Origin: Cupriavidus lacunae
GTDB lineage: Bacteria > Pseudomonadota > Gammaproteobacteria > Burkholderiales > Burkholderiaceae
Assembly: GCF_003353055.1 (NCBI RefSeq)
Contig: NZ_QKWJ01000064.1
Location: 1 to 41,142 of the forward strand
Direction: 5' to 3'
Length of the DNA stretch: 41,142 nucleotides
Below the pieces are notes generated by a model that saw only the letters and a list, made by a program, of their open reading frames with translations, ran no database searches and was not told the origin of the DNA. Below are positions 16,791 through 25,173 of this stretch, piece after piece. The translations under genes and the position numbers were made by a program. Positions within the stretch are counted from its first letter, which is position 1. Every line of letters starts with the position of its first letter.

Positions 16791-19487
16791 CTAAGCGGGA
16801 ACGCCGGCATCCCCATCGCCCAGCGCAAGGTGCAGACTGACGCCATCATCGCCCGGTGCCGCGCTGGTCTTGAAACCGCAGGCGCGCGCCAGCGTCAGCA
16901 TGGGCCGGTTGTTATGCATGGTGCAGCCCACCAGTACGCCGATGCCTTTTGCGCGCGCGTAGCGGATCATCTTCTCAAGCAGCAGCTTTCCCAGTCCTTG
17001 TCCCTGGCAGTCCGAGCGCACGGCGATGCCGAACTCTGCCTGCATATCGTCCGGATCGGCGACTGCCCGCACCTCTCCCAGGATGGAAGTCTGACCGCAC
17101 GCATCGGTCGCCGTCGCGATGAACGCCATCTCACGCGCATAGTCAATCTGCGTGAGCCTTGCCAACTGGCCGTGTTCCGGCTCGCGGAACGTGCAGAAGT
17201 AGCGTGCATGGATATCTTCCGGCGTCAGCTGGCGGAAGTAGGCCTGGTAGGCCGCTTCGTCGGTCGGCTGCACCGCCCGCAGCACGATGATGCGGCCGTT
17301 CCGCTCGACGCGTTCCTCCAGCGACTCCGGATAGGGCTGGATGGCTAGCCGCAGGCGCGTGCCAGACACCGGCACCTTGATGGCGATGCGAGCATCGAGT
17401 GCGATGACGCCTGCCGCGCTCGCCAGCAGCGGATTGATATCGAGTTCCGCGATCTCGGGAACATCGCAGACCAGGCGGGATACCTGTACCAGGACCTGGA
17501 GCAAACCGTCCCCGTCGACGCCCGGGTGTCCGTGCCAGCCATCCAGCAGGCGCCCGATGCGGGTGCGCGACACCAGGTCTTGCGCGAGCAGCGTGTCGAG
17601 CGGCGGCAGCGCGACCGCATGGTCGCGAATGCGCTCGGTATTGACGCCGCCATGGCCGAACAGCAGGACCGGCCCGAACACGGGATCGGTGGTGGCGCCG
17701 ACGATCAGCTCAAAGCCATCGCCGCGCCTGACCATCGGCTGGACGGTAAATCCTTCCACCCGTGCCTCCGGGGCTTGCTGCCAGATCCGACCCAGCATGG
17801 CGCTGCCGGCGCTGCGCACCGCGGCGGCGTCGGCGAGGTCCAAGGCCACGCCGCCCGCAGCGGACTTGTGTGTGATATCCGGCGACAGGATCTTGAGCGC
17901 TACCGGATAGCCGATCCGCGTGGCCTGGTCGACAGCGTCATCGACACTGGCGGCGGTTCTGGTCGCAACAACGGGGACGTCATAGGCGGCCAGCGCGGCC
18001 TTGGCCTCCGGCTCGGTCAGCAGCTCCCTGCCGGCGCGCAGGGCATTGCCGATGATCGTGCGTACCCGGTCTTTGTCTGCCGGCGCGTGCATGTCGGCGG
18101 CGGGCGGCGTGCGCATCAGCAACTGCTGGTTCCTGTGGTATTCGCAGGCCTGCAGGAAGCCGCGCACCGCTTGCTCCGGAGTGTCAAAGGTCGGCAGGCC
18201 GGCATGCTGGCACAAGCGCCGTGCCTGCTGCACGGCATCGGCCCCGAGCCAGGCGGTCAGCAGCGGCTTGCCGCCCGCCGGCGCGCTGACGAGCGCGGCA
18301 GCGATCTCCGCCGACGGCACGATGGCGGTGGGCGCGTGGATCATCAGCACGGCGTCGGTCTCCGGCGCCTCGCACAGGATGGCGTATGCCTGCAGGTAGC
18401 GCTCGACGGGCGCGTCGCCGATGATGTCGACCGGGTTCGCGCGCGGCCAGGTGGCGGGCAGCACGGCGTCCAACCGGGACAAGGTCTGATCTGATAGTCG
18501 GGCCACGGTCCCGCCGGCGCCCGCCAGCGCGTCCGTCGCCATCACGCCGGCGCCGCCGCCATTGGTCAGGATGGCCAGGCGCTCGCCACGCAGGCCACGC
18601 ATGCGGGCAAGCATCTCGACGGCGTCGAACAGGCCCTCGGTGCTGTCCACGCGCAGCATGCCGGCACGGCGGATGGCGGCGTCATAGACGTCGTCAGCGC
18701 CGGCCATGGCGCCGGTGTGGGACGCGGCGGCACATGCTGCCTGCGCAGTGCGTCCGGCCTTGACGATCAGCACCGGTTTGTTGCAGGCGGCGGCACGCGC
18801 TGCGGACATGAACCTGGCGCCATTGCGGATCGCTTCCACATAGAGCAGGATGGCCTGAGTGTCGGCGTCGCCGGCCAGGTAGTCGAGTACGTCAGCGACG
18901 TCCACATCGGCGCTGTCGCCCAGCGAGATGAAATGGGAAAAGCCGATCTGCCGGGAACGCGACCAGTCCAGCACGGCGGTGGCGAGCGCGCCGGATTGCG
19001 TGGCGAACGCAAGCTTGCCTTGCCGGGCTGCGCCGGGCGCGAAACTGGCATTTAGGCCGATCCCCGAAGCGATCAGCCCGACGCAGTTAGGCCCGAGTAT
19101 CCTCAGCAGCGAGGGCCGTGCCGCGTCCAGCATGGCTTGCCGCAAGGCGCCTTCGGCACTGTCCGGAGGGCCCTCGAAGCCGGCGGTGAGTACGATGGCC
19201 GCGCGCGTGCCTGCGGCGCCGAGCTCGGCGATGAGTCCCAGGATGGTAGTGGCGGGCGTGCACAGCACCGCCAGGTCCGGAGGTGCCGGCAGCACGCCCA
19301 CGCGCGCGTAGCAGGGCTTGCCCGCCAGCGTCGCATACTTAGGGTTGACCAGATACAGCTGGCCGGAAAAGGCGCCCGCGCACAGGTTCGCCAGCACGGT
19401 CGCCCCCACGCTATGCGGCCGCAGTGTCGCGCCGATGAGCGCAACCGACCGCGGACGGAACAGGGCATCGAGGTTACGAACAGTCAT
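16791..19487 (-). CDS. NDP-forming acyl-CoA synthetase fused to GNAT acetyltransferase
   Basis: 898 residues. In order: CoA-binding domain (about 1-130, RPRSVALIGATLRPHSVGAT), succinyl-CoA-ligase-like domain (about 150-450), ATP-grasp domain (about 480-700, ALKILSPDITHKSAAGGVAL) and a C-terminal GNAT domain (about 735-885, GIAVRSDCQGQGLGKLLLEK, the acetyl-CoA loop). Such Pat/PatZ-like fusions acetylate lysines, notably on acyl-CoA synthetases. In true synthetases a phosphohistidine lies in the ASHTGAMAG loop and it is retained here, so NDP-forming synthetase activity cannot be excluded. In an oxygen-limited cell this could either make ATP from acetyl-CoA or switch carbon enzymes by acetylation. 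No FNR box is seen upstream. Confidence 0.85.
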   Translation of the reverse strand: MTVRNLDALFRPRSVALIGATLRPHSVGATVLANLCAGAFSGQLYLVNPKYATLAGKPCYARVGVLPAPPDLAVLCTPATTILGLIAELGAAGTRAAIVLTAGFEGPPDSAEGALRQAMLDAARPSLLRILGPNCVGLIASGIGLNASFAPGAARQGKLAFATQSGALATAVLDWSRSRQIGFSHFISLGDSADVDVADVLDYLAGDADTQAILLYVEAIRNGARFMSAARAAACNKPVLIVKAGRTAQAACAAASHTGAMAGADDVYDAAIRRAGMLRVDSTEGLFDAVEMLARMRGLRGERLAILTNGGGAGVMATDALAGAGGTVARLSDQTLSRLDAVLPATWPRANPVDIIGDAPVERYLQAYAILCEAPETDAVLMIHAPTAIVPSAEIAAALVSAPAGGKPLLTAWLGADAVQQARRLCQHAGLPTFDTPEQAVRGFLQACEYHRNQQLLMRTPPAADMHAPADKDRVRTIIGNALRAGRELLTEPEAKAALAAYDVPVVATRTAASVDDAVDQATRIGYPVALKILSPDITHKSAAGGVALDLADAAAVRSAGSAMLGRIWQQAPEARVEGFTVQPMVRRGDGFELIVGATTDPVFGPVLLFGHGGVNTERIRDHAVALPPLDTLLAQDLVSRTRIGRLLDGWHGHPGVDGDGLLQVLVQVSRLVCDVPEIAELDINPLLASAAGVIALDARIAIKVPVSGTRLRLAIQPYPESLEERVERNGRIIVLRAVQPTDEAAYQAYFRQLTPEDIHARYFCTFREPEHGQLARLTQIDYAREMAFIATATDACGQTSILGEVRAVADPDDMQAEFGIAVRSDCQGQGLGKLLLEKMIRYARAKGIGVLVGCTMHNNRPMLTLARACGFKTSAAPGDDGVSLHLALGDGDAGVPA

Positions 19488-19653
19488 GGCTGGCTCTCAT
19501 GGCAACTGCCGGCAGCCCCAGCGTTCCGGGCCCGGTCGGGAGGGTCAGAGTTCACCTGGATGATGTTCGTCACCTCGGTGACCCCCCGGCGCCGCCCAAG
19601 AGGCCTCGAACGTGGCCTGAACCAACATCACGGTCTCCTTGTCGGGGCCGGGC

Positions 19654-20076
19654 TCAGCGCACCGTCACGCGCTGTTGGGGCGAGGCTTCCTTCTTGGGCA
19701 GCACCACCCGAAGCACACCATCCTGGAAGCTTGCATCGATCTTTTCCGTATCGATGTTGCTGTCCAACGTGAACGCGCGCTGCATTGAGCCGCTGTAGCG
19801 TTCCTGACGGATCACACGGTCGCCTTCCTTCACCTCGGTAGCCTTCTCGAGCTTGGCCGAGATCATCACCGTTCCACGGTCCACGCTGACGTTGATGTCT
19901 TCCTTCTTCACGCCGGGCAGGTCGGCGGCAATAGTGTAGCTGCTCTCGGACTCGCTGACGTCGACCTTGAACGGCAGTTCGGCGTATGGTGCAATCCGCC
20001 AGTTGCGCAGCATGCTCTGCAGCATGTCGCCCATCGGTTCGATAGAGAAAGGGTCGTAGCGCTTGATATTGCTCAT
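19654..20076 (-). CDS. Small heat-shock protein Hsp20 (alpha-crystallin family)
   Basis: 140 residues from ATG 20076 (MSNIKRYDPFS) behind AGGAGACC; the frame extends 8 codons further up without support. The alpha-crystallin domain spans about 36-140: FKVDVSESESSYTIAADLPG, VKKEDINVSV, the ERYSGSMQRAFTLD segment and the conserved DGVLRVVLPKKE. It binds unfolding proteins without ATP. A near-FNR box (TTGAT-GCAA-AGCAA) lies about 82 bp upstream. A 34-bp palindrome lies further up, shared with the divergent fnr-type gene. Linkage to Usp genes resembles hypoxic dormancy regulons such as that controlled by DosR. Confidence 0.9.
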   Translation of the reverse strand: MSNIKRYDPFSIEPMGDMLQSMLRNWRIAPYAELPFKVDVSESESSYTIAADLPGVKKEDINVSVDRGTVMISAKLEKATEVKEGDRVIRQERYSGSMQRAFTLDSNIDTEKIDASFQDGVLRVVLPKKEASPQQRVTVR

Positions 20077-20150
20077 CTTGGTCTCCTGGGATGCCGGCAC
20101 GCAGCGCGTGCTGGATGCTTCTTACTTTGGCAAGTCGGGGCCATCGCGAT

Positions 20151-20164
20151 TTGCTTTGCATCAA
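20151..20164 (-). promoter_or_regulatory. FNR-like box upstream of hsp20
   Basis: Minus-strand TTGAT-GCAA-AGCAA, 9 of 10 matches, centred about 82 bp upstream of the Hsp20 start. The distance is close to that of the other boxes in the window. Confidence 0.5.
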
Positions 20165-20246
20165 GAAGGCGGCTGATTGCCTCGTGCGTGGGCGACGGAC
20201 ACCGGCGTTGCGTCATATGCGATATATCCGGGACGCCGGATGTTCT

Positions 20247-20280
20247 GCATGGTTTGTCAGTCGATCCTGACAAACCATGC
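20247..20280. repeat. 34-bp perfect palindrome between hsp20 and fnr
   Basis: GCATGGTTTGTCAG (20247-20260) and its exact complement CTGACAAACCATGC (20267-20280) flank a 6-nt centre TCGATC, which is itself partly symmetric (TCGA). It lies in a divergent promoter region, 171 bp from the Hsp20 start and 163 bp from the regulator start. It is not followed by T-rich DNA, so an operator is more likely than a terminator. Confidence 0.75.
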
Positions 20281-20443
20281 TGCATTCCTGACAGGCAACT
20301 CAGCACAGTCCTCTAGGCGCGGAGCCCGTGCCGGCCAATACTTCTGTCAAACACACAGCGGAGCGCATGCAGATGCGGACCGCCATACGAAGGGCGAATG
20401 AGGGTCGGAACCAGGGAGAGGGCCTGCGGGCCGGAGGCAAACC

Positions 20444-21235
20444 ATGTTTGACATGCATACTGGGGTAGATGCCGCTTGGGACTCAACCGACATGTCCGGC
20501 ACGTTCGCCAGGCGCGAAGATGCGATGCCTGCGGAGCAGGCGCCTAGCCATGCCCGGACCCGTTGCGCGACTTGCATGATGCGGAGCATCTGCATGGCCG
20601 CCAGCCTGGAGGCGAGCGAAGTCGCTCGCCTGGACAATGTCGTGCAGAGCTGGCGTTCGGTCAGGCAGGGCGAGCGGCTGTACCGGGCGGGCGATCCGTT
20701 TCGCAGCATCTACGCAGTCCGGGTCGGCTCGTTCAAGACCGTGGTGGCGCCCGCACGGGGCAAAGAGACCATCTCTGGCTTTTTCATGGCTGGCGATTCC
20801 CTCGGCATGGATGGCATCTGCCTGGAGACCCATAACTGCGATGCCATCGCCCTGGAAGACAGCGTGGTCTGCGTGATCCCGTTCCACTTGCTCGAGGCGC
20901 TTTGCCGCGAGATCAAGCCGCTGCAACGTCAGTTGCACAAGATGCTCAGCGCCGAGATCGTCAGGGAATCGCGCCAGATGATGCTGTTGGGCAGCACGTC
21001 CGCCGAACAGCGCGTGGCGGCATTCCTCCTGAGCGTCTCGGCGCGCTACCGGGAACGTGGCTATTCGGCAACGTCCTTTGTGCTGCGTATGACGCGTGAG
21101 GACATCGGCAGCTTCCTCGGGGTGACACTGGAAACCGTGAGTCGGACCCTGTCAAAGTTTCAGCAGGAAGGGCTGCTCACCGTGCAGGGCAAGTCCATCG
21201 AGCTGTTGAACCTGGACGCCCTGGATGCGCGGTAA
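20444..21235 (+). CDS. fnr: FNR-type oxygen-sensing transcriptional regulator
   Basis: 263 residues with GGAGG before the ATG. The N-terminus has Cys41-x2-Cys44-x5-Cys50 (RCATCMMRSIC), the spacing of the FNR iron-sulfur ligands, and Cys143 (SVVCVIPF) corresponds to the fourth ligand. A cyclic-nucleotide-type beta-roll follows (about 60-150), then a dimer helix. The helix-turn-helix TREDIGSFLGVTLETVSRTL has Glu230, Ser233 and Arg234, the E-x-x-S-R pattern that reads TTGAT/ATCAA. It should therefore be active without oxygen and bind the boxes listed in this window. It is divergent from hsp20 and 26 bp upstream of the phosphorylase gene. It may be one of several FNR paralogues in the cell. Confidence 0.88.
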   Translation: MFDMHTGVDAAWDSTDMSGTFARREDAMPAEQAPSHARTRCATCMMRSICMAASLEASEVARLDNVVQSWRSVRQGERLYRAGDPFRSIYAVRVGSFKTVVAPARGKETISGFFMAGDSLGMDGICLETHNCDAIALEDSVVCVIPFHLLEALCREIKPLQRQLHKMLSAEIVRESRQMMLLGSTSAEQRVAAFLLSVSARYRERGYSATSFVLRMTREDIGSFLGVTLETVSRTLSKFQQEGLLTVQGKSIELLNLDALDAR

Positions 21236-21261
21236 CACCGTCATACCCGACAAGGCATGAT

Positions 21262-22821
21262 GTGAGCGATCCCAGCCCTGCGCCCGGATATTCTGGCCTG
21301 CCTGTCAACGCCGCGGTCGCCGCCACCCGCGAAGTCGGCGTACTGGTGTTTCGGCCGCTCGAAATAGATACCTGGCAGGAGCATGTTATCTACATGCATC
21401 CGGATTGCACGGTCTGCCGCGCCGAAGGATTTTCCGCCCAGGCGCGCGTACGCGTGCAGATTGGCGACAGGTCGCTGATCGCCACGCTGACGCTACTGGG
21501 GGCGCCGCTCCTGAGCATGTGCGAAGCGAGCCTGTCGGCGAGCGCGGCACGAACGCTGGCGGCACGTGCGGGCGATGTCGTGCATGTCACGCATGCGCCC
21601 GCGCTGGAGTCGGTGCGGGCACTACGCGCCAAGATCTATGGCTGCCACCTGGACAGCGCCCAGCTGGATGGAATCATCGGTGACATCAGTGCCGGACGGT
21701 ATGCCGACGTACATATTGCAGCATTCCTCACCGCTTGCGTAAATGGTCGCATGAGCCTGCGCGAGACCGTCGACCTGACCCGGGCCATGGTCCGGTCCGG
21801 GGAACGCCTCAGCTGGAGCCGCGAGGTGGTTGCCGACAAGCATTGCGTCGGCGGGCTCCCGGGAAACCGCACCACACCGATCGTGGTGGCCATTGGCGCG
21901 GCGGCAGGACTGCTGCTGCCTAAGACCTCGTCTCGCGCGATCACGTCGCCCGCCGGCACCGCGGATACGATGGAAGCCCTGACCCGCGTGACGCTGGATG
22001 CAGCGGAATTGCGGCGCGTGGTGGAGCAGGTGGGGGCAGCGCTGGTCTGGGGCGGTGCACTGAGCCTGAGTCCCGCAGACGACGTGCTGATCCGCGTGGA
22101 ACGCGCCCTGGATATCGACAGCGATGCGCAGTTGGTTGCATCGATCCTGTCGAAGAAAATCGCCGCCGGCTCCACCCACGTACTGATCGACGTGCCGGTG
22201 GGCCCCACGGCAAAAATCCGCGAAGATAGCGAACTGGAGCGCCTGCATATCGCCATGGTCAAGGTCGCGCACGCTTTCGGGCTGAAGATCCGGATTCTGC
22301 GCACCGACGGCTCGCAGCCGGTGGGCCGGGGCGTCGGGCCAGCGCTTGAGGCACTCGACGTGCTGGCGGTGCTGCAATGCCGGCCAACGGCGCCCGTCGA
22401 TCTGCGCGAGCGCTCGCTGCTGCTGGCGGGCGAACTGCTGGAGTTCTGCGGCGTGGCGCCGGCAGGGCAGGGGCAGTTGCAGGCCGGCCGCCTGCTCGAC
22501 AGCGGCGCAGCCTGGGCCAGGTTCCAGGCAATCTGTGAAGCGCAAGGGGGGCTGCGCACCCCGGGGCAGGCCGTGTTCCGCCGCGACCTGGCCGCGGCCC
22601 GCGGCGGCATCGTGACGTCCATCGACAACCGGCATATCGCGCGAGCTGCAAAGCTGGCCGGCGCGCCGCGCCGGCAGGAGGCTGGGCTGGAACTGCACGT
22701 CCGCACCGGCGACGAGGTCGCGGCCGGCTCGCTGCTCTGCACGTTGCACGCCCAAGCGTCTGGCGAACTTGAATATGCGTTCAGCTACGCGCTGGCGCAT
22801 GACCCCTTCCGCATCCAGTAA
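21262..22821 (+). CDS. AMP phosphorylase/thymidine phosphorylase-family enzyme
   Basis: 519 residues with a GTG start, AAGG upstream. It belongs to the long (about 500-residue) branch shared by archaeal AMP phosphorylases and bacterial putative thymidine phosphorylases. There is an N-terminal extra domain (1-100). The pyrimidine-nucleoside-phosphorylase core carries KHCVGGLPGNRTTPIVVAIG, LLPKTSSRAITSPAGTADTM and SKKIAAGSTHVLIDVPVG. The barrel-sandwich end contains RRQEAGLELHVRTGDEV. The reaction is phosphorolysis of NMPs or nucleosides to ribose phosphates. It lies 26 bp after fnr and is probably co-transcribed. A PRPP-synthetase remnant at 31658 suggests the ancestral island held a ribose-phosphate salvage module. 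Confidence 0.82.
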   Translation: MSDPSPAPGYSGLPVNAAVAATREVGVLVFRPLEIDTWQEHVIYMHPDCTVCRAEGFSAQARVRVQIGDRSLIATLTLLGAPLLSMCEASLSASAARTLAARAGDVVHVTHAPALESVRALRAKIYGCHLDSAQLDGIIGDISAGRYADVHIAAFLTACVNGRMSLRETVDLTRAMVRSGERLSWSREVVADKHCVGGLPGNRTTPIVVAIGAAAGLLLPKTSSRAITSPAGTADTMEALTRVTLDAAELRRVVEQVGAALVWGGALSLSPADDVLIRVERALDIDSDAQLVASILSKKIAAGSTHVLIDVPVGPTAKIREDSELERLHIAMVKVAHAFGLKIRILRTDGSQPVGRGVGPALEALDVLAVLQCRPTAPVDLRERSLLLAGELLEFCGVAPAGQGQLQAGRLLDSGAAWARFQAICEAQGGLRTPGQAVFRRDLAAARGGIVTSIDNRHIARAAKLAGAPRRQEAGLELHVRTGDEVAAGSLLCTLHAQASGELEYAFSYALAHDPFRIQ

Positions 22822-22849
22822 CCCGGCGGCCCATTCCCCTCCGTCCGCC

Positions 22850-23354
22850 TTAGCCCACCGGCACCCACCTTGCCAGCAGGCGGCGCGCGGCAAACGCAGC
22901 GCCAGCGTAGCCCAGCAGGATGGCCGCGAGCAGGGGCCAGTAAGCCGCCGGCAGTGGCTGCATGCCCAGGAACGCAGCTATCAGCGAACACGGCAGCCAA
23001 ACGCCGACGAGGCAGAGCCCGATCGTGGTGGCCAGCAAGGCCTGGCTAGGCCGGCCCTCAATGAAGGGCAGCCTGCGCGTGCGGATGATTGGCCAGGGTT
23101 GCGAGCCAGTGCCGCCCCTGATTGGCGCCAATGCGGTTGGGGCCGCAGTTGCCCAGCCGCGCGGTAGCTTCGCGTTCGGTCAGCCCCGCCTCGGTCGCGG
23201 CCAGCCTGTCCAGGACTTCTATGGCTTCATGCGTGGCCGCCCATGATAGGGCAGGCGGCACGGACGCGGCGTGGGCGGTTCCTGGTCGGCGGCGGCCTGG
23301 CGGTGGTGCGCCGGTGGTCCGCCGCCGTCTCCGGGCCGGCGGCTTCATCCACAT
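22850..23354 (-). pseudogene. Mg2+-type P-ATPase, N- and C-terminal ends joined by a deletion
   Basis: The minus-strand frame from 23354 gives a cation-ATPase N-terminus (SWAATHEAIEVLDRLAATEA, then GLTEREATARLGNCGPNRIG, WLATLANH). At about 23090 it switches to a second frame carrying the last two membrane segments of an MgtA-like pump (IIRTRRLPFIEGRPSQALLA, LVGVWLPCSLIAAFLGM, PAAYWPLLAAILLGYAGAAF). The phosphorylation, ATP-binding and ion-binding parts, about 700 residues, are gone. Both ends look well preserved, so the deletion is recent. It lies between the phosphorylase gene and Usp 4, in convergent orientation to the former. Confidence 0.8.
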
Positions 23355-23373
23355 CGGCGAGTACTGCCATGCC

Positions 23374-23829
23374 TTACGCGGCCTGAGGTGTCCGCACCAG
23401 CAGCACCGGCACCTTCGATTCCCGCACCAGGCCCTCAGCTACGCTGCCCATCACCAGGCGCCGAACACCGCGTCTGCCATGGGTGCCCACCACGACCAGG
23501 CCGGCGTGGGTGCGCTGCGCCTCGCCGTTAATGGATGTGGCGATGTCGCCGAGCGTAAGGACCTCGTCAACCAGTTGCGTGTGACATGCGACGTGGCCGG
23601 CACGGGCCCTGGCCTCGGCCTCGGCCAGCAGCTTGCGTCCGCCCTCAATCAGCGCCGGTCGCAGGTCGGCCAGGTTGCCATACCCCATGTCGTACATGAG
23701 ATAGCTGTTGTCGACGACGTGGACGATTTCCAGGGTTGCCTTGCACAGCGCCGCGAGGCGGATAGCCTCGTCAAGGGCGCGATTGCCACAGTCGCTGCCA
23801 TCGATGGCGACGAGGATGGTCTGGTACAT
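23374..23829 (-). CDS. Single-domain universal stress protein (Usp 4)
   Basis: 151 residues from ATG 23829 (MYQTILVAIDGSD) behind AGGGGAGG; 17 further codons upstream are unsupported. One UspA fold with the complete ATP-binding loop GTHGRRGVRRLVMGS near the C-terminus (G-x2-G-x9-G-S). The VAIDGSDCGNRALDEA start matches nucleotide-binding Usps. It is divergent from Usp 5 across a 239-bp gap that carries two FNR-like sites. The deleted P-ATPase follows 19 bp downstream on the same strand, so the two were probably one transcript. Confidence 0.88.
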   Translation of the reverse strand: MYQTILVAIDGSDCGNRALDEAIRLAALCKATLEIVHVVDNSYLMYDMGYGNLADLRPALIEGGRKLLAEAEARARAGHVACHTQLVDEVLTLGDIATSINGEAQRTHAGLVVVGTHGRRGVRRLVMGSVAEGLVRESKVPVLLVRTPQAA

Positions 23830-23943
23830 AGTATTGCCTCCCCTGGATGCATGCCCGCAGGCATCGGTTAAGCGGTTCAAGCGGTTCCCGTGTGCAGGAG
23901 CGCAGACACTACTTCCAGCTTAGGCGCGCGATGCGCTGGTCAG

Positions 23944-23957
23944 TTGATGCATGTCAT
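23944..23957. promoter_or_regulatory. Weak FNR-like site between Usp 4 and Usp 5
   Basis: TTGAT-GCAT-GTCAT, 8 of 10 matches, about 120 bp from both divergent start codons. It is the candidate site for Usp 4. Confidence 0.35.
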
Positions 23958-23997
23958 GGGGAAGGCAATCGGCCGCCCATGGGAACGTCGGCCTTCG

Positions 23998-24011
23998 TTG
24001 ACTGGCATCAA
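23998..24011 (+). promoter_or_regulatory. FNR-type box upstream of Usp 5
   Basis: TTGAC-TGGC-ATCAA, 9 of 10 matches, centred about 65 bp upstream of the Usp 5 start at 24069. This distance would suit a class II FNR promoter with a leader of about 20 nt. Confidence 0.55.
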
Positions 24012-24068
24012 ACCGCATGCCCTTGCGGCCGCTACCTTGGAAGAACCATAGCCGAAGCCGAGGTTGTC

Positions 24069-24533
24069 ATGTACCGCCGCATTCTTCTAGCCATCGATGG
24101 CAGCCGCTCATCCTTGCACGCGCTGGAACAGGCCGTGTCGATGGCGCTGGCCACGCATGCCGAGGTCAGCGCCATGTTCGTCGCGGACGACAGCGACCTG
24201 TTCTTCGAGATCAGGCCAGCAGACCGGCCCTGGCTGATGGCCGAAGTCATCGCCTACGGCGAGCGGGTGCTGACACGCGCCAGCGAGCGCCTGAGCGCCG
24301 CCGGCGTTCGCTCGAGCAGCCAGCTGGCAGAGGCGCCAGGCCCCCCCGCGAAGATTGCCGAGGCCATCGTTGCGGAAGCGGACCACTGGGGCGCGGACCT
24401 GATCGTGATGGGCACGCACGGCCGCCGCGGCGCGCGGCGCATGGTGCTGGGCTCGGTCTCGGAGCATGTCGTCAGCAAGACGGTTCGCCCCGTGCTGCTC
24501 GTTCGTGATCGTTGGGAAGGGGACGCGCTCTGA
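24069..24533 (+). CDS. Single-domain universal stress protein (Usp 5)
   Basis: 154 residues from ATG 24069 (MYRRILLAIDGSRSSLHALE); GAGG gives only a modest ribosome binding site. The full ATP loop GTHGRRGARRMVLGS is present near the C-terminus. It is a close paralogue of Usp 4 and Usp 6, from which it differs by a Phe/Glu-rich FVADDSDLFFEIRPADRPWL segment. A lipoprotein gene follows after 46 bp on the same strand and may share its transcript. Confidence 0.88.
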   Translation: MYRRILLAIDGSRSSLHALEQAVSMALATHAEVSAMFVADDSDLFFEIRPADRPWLMAEVIAYGERVLTRASERLSAAGVRSSSQLAEAPGPPAKIAEAIVAEADHWGADLIVMGTHGRRGARRMVLGSVSEHVVSKTVRPVLLVRDRWEGDAL

Positions 24534-24579
24534 CTGTCCCAGTCCCGAGACCTCCCAACAGTTTTTCGGAGTGACGCAG

Positions 24580-25074
24580 ATGCCAGTTTTTTCAAGAAGC
24601 CTTCGCATCGCGCTGTCGTCGCTGGTCGCTGCCGTGTCGGCGGCTGGTTGCGCGACCGGTGCCGCGACCTCGGGTGGCGACGCCCCTGTGCAGATCATGG
24701 AGCAGCACGGCATCACCTATGTATCGGGTGGTGACGACGACGCGGGCAGGCAAGCGATGCAAACCGTCGCCGCGCGTTTCAATGTCCGGCTGTTGATGGT
24801 GGATGCCGGGCGCGGCAGGCCACTTGGCGGCGCCACGGTGGTCGTGGCCAGGTCGGACGGCCGAGCCGTGCTGAACACAACTGCCAGCGGGCCACTCTTC
24901 TACATGCAACTCAAGCCGGGTTTCTATCGGCTCGCAGTGGGCTACCAGGGACGGGACCAGATGCGCGACATTGTCGTCAATGGCCAGCCGCTCGACATAA
25001 CGTTCCCGCTGCCGGTGAATACGCTTGAGGACGACTGGCTCTTCTGCGCAACGGCCACATGCCCGCGTCGCTGA
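24580..25074 (+). CDS. Predicted lipoprotein with carboxypeptidase-regulatory-like fold
   Basis: 164 residues from ATG 24580 behind GGAG. A signal peptide ends in a lipobox (SLVAAVSAAGC), so Cys22 should be lipidated. The mature part contains RPLGGATVVVARSDGRAVLN and GFYRLAVGYQGRDQMRDIVV, typical of a beta-sandwich of the carboxypeptidase-regulatory/CNA-B kind. Function is unknown; such domains are usually structural or bind partners at the envelope. It follows Usp 5 closely and lies convergent to the flavodoxin gene. Confidence 0.6.
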   Translation: MPVFSRSLRIALSSLVAAVSAAGCATGAATSGGDAPVQIMEQHGITYVSGGDDDAGRQAMQTVAARFNVRLLMVDAGRGRPLGGATVVVARSDGRAVLNTTASGPLFYMQLKPGFYRLAVGYQGRDQMRDIVVNGQPLDITFPLPVNTLEDDWLFCATATCPRR

Positions 25075-25173
25075 GCCACCGCCGGACTTGCCGCACGCAG
25101 GGGCACAGTAGTGCGCAGTGCGCCGGCGGCCCAAGGGGCACTGAAAGCGTGAAGAAGCAGGGCTCAGGTCTCG

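Noticed and set aside
21622..22893. Long antisense frames over the phosphorylase gene
   Set aside because: Arg/Ala/Gln-rich composition without motifs; the sense gene has clear family signatures.
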